This document shows, in pieces, positions 1-13,500 of a stretch of 64,000 nucleotides of DNA. This stretch comes from Prosopocoilus inquinatus (taxonomy: Eukaryota; Arthropoda; Insecta; Coleoptera; Lucanidae): the NCBI GenBank assembly GCA_036172665.1, contig CM069871.1:5022001-5086000 (forward strand), written 5' to 3'. The first letter of the stretch is position 1; each line of letters begins with the position of its first letter. The notes beneath the pieces are model-generated. The model did not search any database and had not been told where the DNA came from. It saw nothing but the letters and a program-made list of their open reading frames with translations. A program made the translations under genes and the position numbers.

Positions 1-1409
1 AACATAATTAAGTTTATTTCGCCATTTTTTTTTTTATTATTTGGTTTAGGAGGGAAGGACTCACTCCCAAGTCAAATAAAAAAGAATGTTCAACCTCATC
101 GTGTAATTAAGTTGCACCACAAAATTCTTAAATTTTAAGACATTCAAAAATATTTTCTTTGCTTGCATTACATAGTTGAGTTAATTTTTTTTACTGCATA
201 TGAACGACACTTAAAATGCTGCAGTCTCCTCGCTTATAAATAATTATAATTAAAGAGAAACCTTCATTTTTATATGTACTTACTTATTGACTTTGTTACG
301 TAAACGTGGACAGTTTGCAGGAAACCTTAGTTAAGAGTTTCGCAATTACACCGACATAAAAACTTAATTTACAATAATATGAAAAAGAAAAAAAAATATA
401 TGAAAAAAAAAAACAAGACAGCTGTTGTTACACTATGAACTTACAAGATACAGTATTAATCGGGCCAGCATTTATTTAAAAATTATTTAATATCATATGA
501 GCGTATATACATAATAATATATCATACAGGAAATGCGTTCACTAACAATTAAACTTAATGGATGACGACGAAGCAAAGCAGCGAAGGCTTCGTTACACAT
601 TTAATAATAATAATAATAATAATAAAAATAACAGAACATAAAAAGCAGAACCTCGCGCAACTAACATTAACTTAAATTCTACGTAAAAAAATTTAAATTA
701 TAAATACAAAAATGCACTCGAAATATATATATATATGTATATAATATGTATAAATAATTTTTTTTACATTGCACTTGTTTTAAAAATAAAATTGTGTTAA
801 ATCGTTAAAACGTAGATACGCAATAAAAGAGTTCGTCTTTTCTCTTTTTTTTTTTGATTTGATTTGATTTGTGTAAGTGAACGAATTCCCTCAATCAATC
901 GTCTATCAAAAATTCTTCTGCGTCTGCTTAAAATTCACATTGCGCAAAGCAGGCTGCGACATAGACCATATTCACACACGAAACATTAAATGTGGACTCG
1001 GCACTCAAAATGCAAATGCGAGACACCACAAAACTTGTGTGGCAGTTTCGAGTAAAACTGTGTTTGTGTTTGTGTGTGTGTTTTAGTTTAGTATGTGTTA
1101 CTACTACCACTAGAATTAATAATATTATAAACAAATTAAATATAGCAGAATTATCTAGTATTCCTCCCCCTCCCACCTCACTTACTTGACTTTTTACATG
1201 TTTATCGTAAAGTGTAAAAATCCCCCGCACTCGCATTTTAAACATGGCAATCCCAGAAAAGGAATACACAAAAAAAAAACAGAAAAAAAAGTCCTGGTGT
1301 TACTGACGTATTATACTTAAAAGAGATGACGGAAAGACATCTACAGACATTAAAAAAAAAAAACAATATTTACCTAATAGATGAACCACACAAGCATGCA
1401 CCACTGAGT
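1..1409 (-). other. Cip4 3' untranslated region and downstream flank
   Basis: AT-rich sequence follows the stop codon. No conserved reading frame is seen on either strand; the short ORFs at 877-1269 are low complexity. Candidate minus-strand AATAAA signals (TTTATT on plus) lie at 471-476 and 13-18, which would give 3' UTRs of roughly 0.95 or 1.4 kb. Which one is used cannot be decided here. Confidence 0.5.
601..625. repeat. (TAA)n microsatellite
   Basis: About eight uninterrupted TAA units lie within the probable 3' UTR. Confidence 0.9.
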
Positions 1410-1570
1410 TTATGTATTAAATAGAGTTGTTTCTATATATGACGTGGGGACGAAACCTTCTTCGCAATCGCCTGTCGTTCTTCTCACCCGAGTCCATCCG
1501 TCGCCTTGGTCTACTTCGATTAAATGCAGCTCTTCGTTTTCAGCCATCGGTATACTACCCTCGCTTGTTG
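1410..1570 (-). CDS. Cip4: Cip4 exon 11: SH3 domain and stop
   Basis: The exon completes Ala550 and encodes residues 551-602, then a TAA stop at 1410-1412. SH3 signatures visible are ENEELHLIE, Gly-Asp-Gly-Trp-Thr-Arg-Val (the ligand-binding Trp) and Gly-Phe-Val-Pro-Thr-Ser-Tyr-Ile (the Pro and Tyr of the binding groove). Only six residues follow the last SH3 strand, as in relatives. The acceptor is TGTGCAG; the upstream intron is 59 nt. Confidence 0.95.
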
Positions 1571-4500
1571 CTGCACAAAAAAAAAATATGTACAGGGGGC
1601 GGTTGCAACACAAAAATAAAAAAAATTACCTTCAAAGGGATATAATGCTTTACATTTTCCTAAGGGAGGTAGATGATCTGATTCGTAGATGTTGTCGTAG
1701 TATTCCCTGTCTGCGTCAGCCGCATTCCCATCGTACTGATCCGGATCAGAATCAACCCCCGGCAATGACGTGTGCGAAGTCCCAAGACCACTTTCCGGAC
1801 TATTTGAACAACTGTGTTAAACGCAAAGTATAAAATAAATACTAACAAAAGAGCGTTCATGTGTTCATCGAAAACAAAAACAAAGAAAAAGCAACACTTC
1901 TTTTTTTTTTTTTCATTAACGACAAGCAGCTTTAATTTTGATGACTTTTCGATTTGTTTTTACGAAGCCAAAAGGTAAAGTAAAAGCAACCAACCCATGG
2001 TTAAGGTGCGGCGTGCCCGGGGCGGATTGTTTGTTATGATTGAGCGTGGGGTTAGTGACGCTACTGTCACTTGCAGACCTGCTCAGGGATTCTTCCTCGG
2101 CCACGCTGCCACCGGAGTTCCTGTGGTTTCTGGAGCCGTTGATTAAACGGGGCGAGTTCGTCTGTGAATTGCTGCTTTGCAGCTGGGAGGAATTCCTGAT
2201 GGCCTCTTCCAAATAACCCTGGTACCTTTTCAATTCTTGTTGTAATTTTTCTAACTTATGACTACACTCATTCAATTGACCTGCATCAAACAAATTCTTC
2301 AATTAATTTCATTCTTGGAGATTAAAGTTTGTTTAAACAAAAAAAAAGAGATCAAGCTTGGATTTGTTATTATTACAACCGTGGTTTCAGTCTGAATGGA
2401 CATTTCCAAGCCAAGAAGTTTTCTGCTAAATTACGTTATTACTCTAACAACAACAAAAATTTAGGGCGTTTATTTGGATTGTTGTTAAAAAAACTCAATG
2501 CTTTGTGCAATCAAGTTAAGTCATTAATACCTGTTTACACCACTTTCACTTAAAATTATAAGTCCTACTTAAGTGGTTAAGTGGCACTCTGTAATCGAAA
2601 AAGTGTCATCTAACCATTTAAGTGGGGCTTAAAGTTTCAAGTGAAAGTGGTGCAAACGAGCATATTTTCTTTTTCTTTTCATTCTTTTAGAGACGCCTCC
2701 ACTATTACCATCAATCAGTAATAATAATCAATAATGAGGATGAAATAATAATATTTACCTTCAACGGTCATTGGATTTCCTAAAGCGGGGTTAGCTTCGT
2801 ACACCCCCTTCATCTTAAGAAGTCCATCCCTCGCGGCCGTTTCCTGTGCCACCTTCGACAGGAGCTCCTCCACCTTCAGCTTCAGCTTCTTCCGCCGTTG
2901 GTTCGGTGCTAGATCACTGAAATCCTCCTTTCCATCCATAATGGTAGCATTCTACAGAGGGGGCACGAATCGAACTTATAAAAAAAAAACTGTACGCACC
3001 CACAAACCGTGGGGTGAGTGAACGAATGTGATTTAATTAATTAATTAATTACTGATGGACACTTAAGAGTTAAGTTGATAAATTAAGAACAAAATACTTT
3101 GCTGTTGCTGATGAGGCGGAAGCTAATGTGGAGGAAATAGTAGACGAACAACTTAAATTAGCTAAGTACCTCGCAGGTGTCTGTGTGTGTGTGTGGATGT
3201 GTGTTTGTACGCGTTGTTATGAAGAAAGGAGAAACCTAGATAGAGTTGATAAGCGAAAAGATGTTGTTAGTAAGCGTGAGAGCGACGACATACCTTAATT
3301 GCCAAGCAGACTTCAGTAAGCTTCTGTTAGCATGAAATACAAAAGCAAGATTAGCACATGCTGGCGGCGACCTGATGCACGAAGCTGATAAGAGCGGCGG
3401 AAAACAATAGATTTTTAGTAAAATAAAAAAATTAGGTTCGCTTGAATTCTTCAATTTCACCAATCAAAGAAACGCACCACAGAAAAATAATTTTCAAACC
3501 GATGAGTTTTACTTAAGTAGTTTAATCTCAGTGCGCCTTCAGAATAGGCAACCATCAAATGACTGTACTCATTGGGTTGCCTATACTACGACATAAGACG
3601 TCTTATCTTTTTGAAAAAAAAATCTACTTTATGTAACTCGAAAAAATTGAAAACATTTTTTAAAAATCGCGCACGCGCAATCTTAGCGAATCGTAAATGA
3701 TTTTATCACATTTTTAATAAAATAAAGTTTTTAGGGGCAACCACCAAACGAATGTGTTCATTAGGTTGCCTACTCTACGACTTCTTACTTTCTGGAAAAC
3801 ATCTAATTTATTGCTATTTAAAGAAACAGGTGTGTTATATTAAAATTAACCATTTTCAGTTTTTAAAATTAATTCATTTTTCCATTACTACACGTCACGA
3901 TTTAAAAAAAAATCAATAAATTAATATTTTTTGTACGTTTATTTTTTTTATCTTCTGAGATCAGGGATATTTGGAAAACTGTTTAAAAGACATGTAAAAA
4001 TTAAGAAACTTGTATAATCTCAGTTGATTATGAAAATAAATAAGTTTCTTCCGAAAAAAAAAAAAAAATTACCGCCTATAGTATAGGCAACCACACAATC
4101 CGGTGAATTCATTGCGTGCCTATACTAAAGCTTCATTAAAAGAAATATTTGTAGACAAATGTTATTGAAATTAATAGTTCATAGTTTTGAAATGTAATGT
4201 AGTCCATTTAAAAAATAAAATTAATATGTTTGAATGTTTTTGAAATCAGGAATAATTATTTAAACATTTAAGAATTTGGAAAGTTGCACAATCTCTGTCA
4301 ATTGTGAATAACTTTCTCGATAAAAATAATATTATTTTTACCGCCTTTAGTGTAGGCAACAAGACGAACAACTGAATTTAGCGGTTGCCTATACTAAAGC
4401 TTTTTTTTCTTTGATTGTTCATAAATTTTAAAGGCAATTCAATAATATTCTCCGTTAATACACGTGAAAATTAAAAATAAATAAATTAATTAGTTTTTTC

Positions 4501-7500
4501 TATTAAGCTCAGTTGATTATGAAAATAAATAAGTTTCTTCAGAAAAAAATAAAATAAATAAATTACCGCCTATAGTATAGGCAACCACACAAACCGGTGA
4601 GTTCATTGCTTGCCTACACTAAAGCTTCATTAAAAGAAATATTTGTAGACGAATGTTATTGAAATTAATAGTTTATAGTTTTTAAATGTAATTTAGTCTA
4701 TTTAAAAAATAAAATTAGTATGTTTGAATGTTTTTGAAATCAGGAATAATTATTTAAACATTTAAGAATTTGGAAAGTTGTACAATCTCAGTCAATTGTG
4801 AATAACGTTCTCGATAAAAATAAAATTATTTTTACCGCCTTTAGTGTAGGCAACCAGACGAACAGCTTCATTAAGCGGTTGCCTATACCCAAAGTTTTTT
4901 TTGTTGAGAAACCTAATTTATTTTTGGACAAATCGGCAAGTTATTATTAAAATTAAATTGGTTATAATTTTTAAAGGTAATTCAATTAACTTCTCAATTA
5001 GTGTACTTGAAAATTAAAATTAATTAAATTGCTCATTTTCGTACAGCTGTACGCCTATTAATTCTAATCTAAAATCAAGAAAAGGAATCAAAAATTTTTT
5101 AAACAAATTAAATTCTGCGACGCCGCAAAACTAAAGAAAACGACTCGAGGAGTAAATATTTGTGATTTTGAAAACTGTAGAAGAAGCAGTCCTAATATCA
5201 CTAGCTATTGAGTCCAGAGACTACTTTCCTGATGATTCCAGAAGTTTCGAATCGAATTCCTCATAGTACTGGAATTGTGTGATCTTTACATCGCCCTCGT
5301 AAATAAAATTAAAACGATTTCCTTCCTAAATTGTAAGTCACCCAAATTATATTATTCCAGAAAAAGTTGATACATTTTTTTTGCGAATCTACATTTTGTT
5401 TGCAAATTGTAATCAATGAATAAATAAACACGAACAGATGGTCACGAATAGAGAAGGTGTGGCTGCTAATGCATTAGAGATGGATTGTTCAAGTTGAGCG
5501 ACCCTTATTAATAAATAATAATAATAATGCAACGTTAGGTCAAAAAGCGAACGTAGGATGTCGCTGTTTAAGCTACTCATTAAATAAATAACGTGTAGTT
5601 GTCTCAAGAAGTCAATAGACAATAACGCAATCCCATCATTTTTATACATAATACAAGGTACAGTTTGTAGCAACAAAAAATAAAAAAAGAATTTGGAGTA
5701 TTTCTTTTAGCCAGGAAACAAAAGTTTGTTATTAACCAAACACCCTGTACTTGAAGTACCGGTTTAGTTAGAGGTATCAATTCGTTTTTTAATTAAACTT
5801 GCACTTTTTGTCTATATGTACAAAGAGAGATCAGAATTTGCATGATTAAAGGCGGGACTTGGAAGGGGGACGCAATTGTAAAATTTATTTATAACATTGT
5901 TTAAAATCGAGCGCAGCGTTTTACCTGGTCTGTTATTAAAACAAATGCTTTTATAACAAAAACAATAAAATAAAATTTGAAATTCTGAAGCAAAATGCGA
6001 GATATGTATGTATTCGGCTCGTTTCCAGTTATATACAGTATGTTCCTCAATGAACCGAACAAAAGGAAGAAACTTCTTTTTATGTTAATGTTTAATCCAA
6101 ATTTTTTTATTACAAATGCTATTAATTAATATAAAACTTTATCAGCTTCAGATTTTGTTAAGGAGAAACCTATGTATAAAGAGTGTTTAAAGACCAGAAA
6201 GGAATGAGAATGAAAAATCCTAATCTTACATCAAAATTTAATTGATAATGTTAAAAATAAAGAAACCTTTTCAACTTAATCCACCTATTAGATCGAATAA
6301 CTTTCTTTATTGTATCGTATGTCATTGAGGAAAGTCAGCATTGTACTTTTTTTTATAAATTAAAAAAAATATGCGTATTATGCATAATAGGCCTGATGTA
6401 ACAAATTACTTTTTATTCAATTGTTATTCAATAATGATTGGTGTGCGAAACAAAACAAAAAAATAATGATAATGCATTTGCAGTGTCAGTATGCAACACG
6501 AAATGAACATGCAGAAAAAAAAATATTCAGCATGCCAGCACGTATTTTACTTACTATAGGAATTTATGGTTCAACCGCCCAACGTCAAGGACACCGTCAC
6601 CAAAGAAAAATAAGATAAAATATAAAGTTAAGAAATTATATCTCCTGCATTCCGGTAGGTATAAAATTTGAAAAAGAAAGAGAAAAAAAAGAACAACGCA
6701 TTTCATACTGTAGAGAAGTGGTACTCACCCCTCGGTTTCCGAATATGTTGAAGATGCCCGTCCTCTTCTTCATACCTTTTCCTGAAATCGTGCCCTTCAC
6801 GGTGAGCCCGCCCTCTTTCAACTTGGAACCGAGCTGGATGTGGTTTATGTTGGGGGTGCTTCCAGTTTCGCTGCCGCCTTTCGACAGGTCTTCAAAGGGG
6901 AAATCTTCTGGAGGGTTAAAACCGGACTTATACCTTTCTATCACAAGATTTGTGTCCTAAAATGAACGTGTCACTTGTCTCTCTCTACTCTATTTATACA
7001 AAATGCTTTTACTTCTTTCTCGTTAATAACATCAGCGGCCCTCTCAATTCCATCCAAGCAAGTATTTATAATAGGAAATACGCTACGCTCGATCTCGACC
7101 GTACTGTAGATAAAACTCTTCATGTTCTTTATCCGTTTCTCGTCGAGTTCCTGCAACTGCCTGAAGACCTCCGGCAGTCCTGACCTGTAGTGCTGTCGTT
7201 GTAAATCGTTTGTGCGCTGGAGCTGATCTGCGTAGTCGTTTTTCGCCGAATCGCAGATCTGTGATTTGTACGCCATATTTGCTCGTTGTTTTTCCACCTA
7301 AAACAAAACGTTCATTCCAAAAAAAAAAAGAAAAAGGTAAAAAGTTGCCGGAAGTTTACCTCCGCCCTTGAAAGGTTGAGATCAGCATCTGCTTTCTGAT
7401 AGTTTTCGATGGCCTTTTCCGATTCTTTGAATGCTTTGTCGTACGCCTTCTTGGCGCGGATTAACGCCTCCACTTGGTTCGCTAAATTCTGATGTAGTTT

Positions 7501-10500
7501 GGCTCCTTCATATAAATATTTCTGGAGCAATTTCAAACACACAAATAAATGCAGTGTCCATTAGAAATCCTGGCGCTTTACAGACTAGCCAACTCATTCT
7601 ACTTCCGTGTTATTATTTTTGATTTAATTAACCTCATGTAATAAAGAGCTTTCAATTTCCGATAAAAATTACATTTTCCAGATAATATTAGATGATTTAA
7701 CAAATAAAAATACAATGGCCATTTTAAATCGTGTCGCTTTAAAGATTAGGCAACCTGTTCTACTTCCGTGCTTTTATTATTTTATAAGAAAAAACACGAA
7801 GTTATTTCTGATTTGATTGACTCTATTTAATAAAAAGAGCGTTTGATTGACTCAGTATAATAAAAAGAGGACGCTTTTGTTTTCATTTCTCCCCGAAAAT
7901 TATGTTCCCTAAATAATAATTGACTATTTAATAAATTGTCACGCAAATGCAACGCCTATTTTAAATCCTGACGCCTTGAAGAATAGGCAACCCGTTCTAC
8001 TTCCACGCTTTTATTATTTTATAAGAAAAAAACTCGAAGTTACTTCTGATTTGATTAACTTTGTTTAATAAAAAGAGCGTTTGATTGACTCTGTATAATA
8101 AAAAGACGGCACTTCTGTTTTCATTTTTCCCCGAAAATTATGTTCCCTAAATAATAATAAGACGATTTAATAATTTTGTCACAGAAATGCAACGCCTATT
8201 TTAAATCGTGACGCCTTAAAGAATACGCAACCCGTTCTACTTCCATGATTTTATTATTTTAAAAGAAAAAAACACGAAGTTATTTCTGATTTGATTGACT
8301 CTGTTAAATAAAAAAGAGCATTTGATTGACTCTGTATAATAAAAAGAGGACGCTTTTGTTTTCATTTCTCCCCGAAAATTATGTTCCCTAAATAATAATT
8401 GACTATTTAATAAATTGTCACGCAAATGCAACGCCTATTTTAAATCCTGACGCCTTGAAGAATAGGCAACCCGTTCTACTTCCACGCTTTTATTATTTTA
8501 AAAGAAAAAAAGTTATTTCTGATTTGATTGACTCTGTTTAATAAAAATAGCGTTTTATTGACTCTGTGTAATAAAAAGAGGGCGCTTTTGCTTTCATTTT
8601 CCCCCGAAAATTATGTTTCCTAAATAATAATAGACGATTTAATAAATTTCTCACACAAATGCAACGTCTGTTTTAAATCGTGACGCCTTAAAGAATAGGC
8701 AACCCGTTCTACTTCCTCGCTTTTATTATTTTATAAGAAAAAAACTCGAAGTTATTTCTGATATGATTGATTGACTGTTTAATAAAAAGAGCGTTTGTCA
8801 ATCGACTGTGGATAATAAAAAGAGGGCACTTTTGTTTTCATTTTTCCCCGAAAATTTATGTTCTCTAAATAACAAGACGATTTAATAAATTGTGACACAA
8901 ATGCAACGCCTATTTTAATCGTCACGCCTTAAAGATTAGGCAACCCGTTCTACTTCCGTGTTTTAAGTATTCTATACGAAAACACGAAGTTATTTCTGAT
9001 TTGATTGATCTTGTATAACAAACAATAATAAGGGATGATTTTTGATTAAAAAAAAATCAAGTTTTCCAGATAATAATTCAAGATAATTCAAGAATTGTTG
9101 CGTAGAAGTGCAAACGATAAATAAGATTCATTCAAGTTAGAAGATAATTCTGATTCTTTTCTTTTAAAGAATAATAAATTCTGCAAAGCAATCAAATTAA
9201 ACGTAGCTTACAAATTACTTTCTTCTGACACAATACCGACTCGTCATCATTATTTTACATCGTCATCATCATCATTATCACATATGCAAAATAAGTAGTA
9301 TAAAATAAACAAATCGAGGAATAGAATATTTTTAACTTATTTTTTTTTTTAATATTACGAAAGCACTAAGCCAGGTGAATTATATTATCTGATAAAGTTC
9401 GCCGTTTTTTTTTATCAGCTTGAGAGTGTACAAACAGCATTATCTTTTTTGTTAAGCAAAATGCGAGTCAGACAATTTTATTTTTACTGGTGGAAAGCGT
9501 GTTATTGCCATCGAAATTAAATTCATAATTAAATAAACACAAAGAAAAATCCGCCATCACATCGGTATTCAAAAAAGCCTTGAAACCAATCAAATATTTC
9601 TTTAATTAATTTAATTAATTGAATATTTGATATCAAACTGTTAAGATTATGGGCTGAGTTCACAATAATTATTATACCATACGTCCAAATAAATGTTAAC
9701 GTTGAGATTGGCCCAGGCTTCATTTTAATGGGTATTTAAATTTTTTCCAAGAGCGATAATTACATAGTTCGTGTGCACTCTTGTGTTAATGTTGGCCAGA
9801 CGATTGTTAATAATAAATTTTGTGGGTTACGTTGAAATTGTTCGCCATTTAAAACAGGTTTTAAATTCAAAAACTTTTTCTTTTCTTGACGTGGTTACAC
9901 ATTTTAGCTTTCGCAGATGCCACGCGTTGACATCATTTCCATGACAAAGGGCGAACTGTTCACGTCCTTCTCAGTACTTGTACGCGAAAAGTTCGCCCGT
10001 TTTCACAGCCATGCATCTACATGTTGCTCAATTAATTAAAATGGCAAAACGAAAACGTCAAATTTCTTTAGAAACTTAAATCTCCGAAACTATTGTTCTT
10101 ATTAAATTAACTCAAAATAGTAATCATTTTTTTTTACCTTCCTTTCTTCCTTGAGTTCCTTGACAAGGGCCTGCAGTTCCTTGATGACATTTGACTGAAG
10201 ATTTTCCGCAATCACTTCACGTTGACCGGCCAAATCGTTCACTTCGTTCAAGAGCAGCTTAAATGCCTTGTACGTGCTGTATCTGAAATTAAAAAAAGAA
10301 TAAAAAAAAGTAACGAACTCGAAACCGTGATTAAATTGTTGCATTTTTGCTTGCGAATAAACGACACGATAGGACAAAGCAAGGCGAAACTCATTTGTAT
10401 TGAGTTCGCACGTTTTTCTACATCCATTTTTTTATGTCACATGTAATTTCTTACAACATCACTTACAACTATGCACCTAGAAGTAATTATACAACAAAAT

Positions 10501-13500
10501 TGAGAAGATGATAAGGCAATTGTTTGGAAGGAGATTTGATTGACAATAATTCTAGAATGAAGAACTTGAAACTGATTGCAAAAGTGAAGTGAATCCTCGA
10601 AAGACTAGGCTAGAAGCGTGAGGAAGATTCGTTCAATTAACCATTTGAGTTTCGCAATGGTCTTCTGGGAAGCCATGCCATTAATTAATTAACCGTCATA
10701 CCTTGGACTTTTGTATGTTTTGAGTATTTCCATTTTTTCCTGATTTAATCTAGTTTCCAGAAATAACAAAGCAGAAGACGACGTGTTTAGATCGAGTACA
10801 AAAATATAAAATCGACTGCTGTAATCCATGGAAGAATGCGTAAAAAGCACGAGGAAATTCTATTTCAAAATGGTCTGACTGAATTGGAGACACCAAAGAC
10901 CTTATAATTTCATGGTCTTCCTATGTTCACCATTGGAGGTCCAGAAGAATCCGAAAGATTAAAGAAGAAAACCTCAATACACAATTTGGATTGCGAACAC
11001 CAAGAAAAAGGCCTTCCCACGTTCACTATTGAAAAAAAAAAACAGAAGGATCCAGAAAAATGAAAGAAGAAGAGCTCAAGACACAATTTGGGTTGCGAGT
11101 GCTAAGGAAAAGGTCTGGAGATCCAGAAGAGTCTAGAAAGATTAAAAAAAAATAAGACCTCAGTACACAATTTGGATTGCGAGCACTAAGGAAAAGGCCT
11201 TCCCACGTTCACTATTGAAAAAAAAAAACAGAAGGATTCAGAAAGATTAAAGAAGAAGAGCTCAAGTCACAATTTGGGTTGCGAGCGCTAAGGAAAAAGT
11301 CTGGAGATCCAGAAGAGTCTAGAAAGATTAAAAAATATAAGACCTCAGCACACAATTTGGATTGCAAGCACTAAGGAAAAGGCCTTCCCACGTTCACTAT
11401 TGAAAAAAAACCAGAAGGATCCAGAAAAATGAAAGAAGAAGAGCTCAAGGCACAATTTGGGTTGCGAGCGCTAAGGAAAAGGTCTGGAGATCCAAAAGAG
11501 TCTAGAAAGATTAAAAAAAAATAAGACCTCAGCACACAATTTGGATTGCGAGCACTAAGGAAAAGGCCTTCCCACGTTCACTATTGAAAAAAAAAACCAG
11601 AAGGATTCAGAAAGATTAAAGAAGAAGAGCTCAAGTCACAATTTGGGTTGCGAGCGCTAAGAAAAAGGTCTGGAGATCCAGAAGAGTCTAGAAAGATTAA
11701 AAAATATAAGACCTCAGCACACAATTTGGATTGCGAGCACTAAGGAAAAGGCCTTCCCACGTTCACTATTGAAAAAAAAACCAGAAGGATTCAGAAAGAT
11801 TAAAGAAGAAGAGCTCAAGTCACAATTTGGGTTGCGAGCGCTAAGAAAAAGGTCTGGAGATCCAGAAGAGTCTAGAAAGATTAAAAAAAATAAGACCTCA
11901 GCACACAATTTGGATTGCGAGCATTAAGGAAAAGGCCTTCCCACGTTCACTATTGAAAAGAAGACCTCAACACAACTTGGATTGCAAGCACTATATGAAA
12001 ATAATAATAATAATCATCCATTATCATCATCAATAATATCTGGAATTGATGTATAATTAACAAAAACGTTTAAAATTTTGCATCCGTTTTCCTTCTATTG
12101 CACTTTTTTTTATTAATCCAAAGAAATTTTCAAAAATATAGAAAGTTTCAAAAATACTAATTCGATCTACACTTCGAAAACGTGGGGAGGTTTGAACGGA
12201 ATGGGGGTTAAATGGGTCATTTAACCTTTATACATAGTATTTCGATGTAAATGATTTAGATTTTAATAATCCTAGCTGCTTCTGAAATATATGTTAACTT
12301 CCTGGTTACTTTCAGAAGCATTGCGTGGTATGGTTTTACTGTTGACAGGTGGTTACACTGCTTTCTCTGTTTGGCATCATTTGATATCATAATTTCTATT
12401 GGATCCTAGAGGTCACGCTATTATCTCTTACCGTATTCTGATTGGTCGTCATTCTGTCTCTTGGAGCGTTTGCCTCCGGCGTTGCTGTGTATTTCGTCAC
12501 CTCGAGGTACAGAGGTAGTGAATTGTTGCTATTTGGAGCTATTTGATTAACTACAGTGGTTACTGAAATTCTTTGTGCCTTGTGTACCATTTGATTTGTT
12601 ATTACCAAGTTTTACCGAACGATTAGTGACACCATTAGAGTGACTCATGCTTATATTTGATTTCTTTGTTTCAGCAGAGGAATTCATTCGCTTTTTGCTT
12701 TCGTTCGGACGAACCGATACCAGGTCTCACTGCTGCTTGACGTTTCCGTGAATAGTTGCAAGTTGCGTTATATTTAAGATCAACAGATTACCGAATCACA
12801 ACCTGTGAAGTCCATCATGGTGAATACTATTTAAGAGTCTAAGTCGAAGATTTTAACGCCTCTCACGTACGTGTTGTTTAGTTAAATAGGCCACTTAGAA
12901 TTTATTTCTTTGTGCGACCCATTGTTTATATTGGATTTCTTTGGTTCAGCAGAGGAATCCGCTTCTTTCTTTCTTTTCTGCGATACTTCTCTCACGTAAG
13001 TGTTGTTTAGTTAAATTAGGCCAGTGGGCCGTTGACGTTTGAATTTCTTTGTGTGATCCATGTTTATATTCGATTTCTTTGGTTCAGCAGAGGAATCCGT
13101 TTATTTGTTTTATTTACCTTTTCTTCTGATTTCGTTCACTTCTCTCTCGTGAAGTTCAAAATGGTAAGCGCCCAGGCCCTTGCAACATGTCCTTTTAGAA
13201 GATCATCGACGCAAGCGACGAACCGGCATTTGGACGAACCGATACGAGGTGTCACTGCTGCTTGACGTTTCCGTGAATAATTGAAGTTGCGTTACATTTA
13301 AGATCAACAGATTACCGAATCACAACCTGTGAAGTCCATCATGGTGAATACTATTTAAGAATCTAAGTCAAAGATTTCAACGCCTCTCACGTACGTGTTG
13401 TTTAGTTAAATTAGGACAGTTTGAATTTATTTCCTTGTGTAACCCATGTTTATATTCGATTTCTTTGGTTCAGCAGAGGAATCCGTTCTATTTTCTTTCT

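Noticed and set aside
6030..6345. Possible foldback with CCTCAATG and CATTGAGG ends
   Set aside because: Only about a dozen bases pair and the flanking arms do not align.
7431..7622. Plus-strand ORFs overlapping Cip4 exons (also 6718-6960, 6950-7183, 1427-1833)
   Set aside because: Antisense shadows of the conserved minus-strand exons.
10890..11985. Regular direct repeats that might suggest a CRISPR array
   Set aside because: Units are 185 bp and homogeneous throughout, with no short repeat and unique spacer pattern, and the DNA is eukaryotic.
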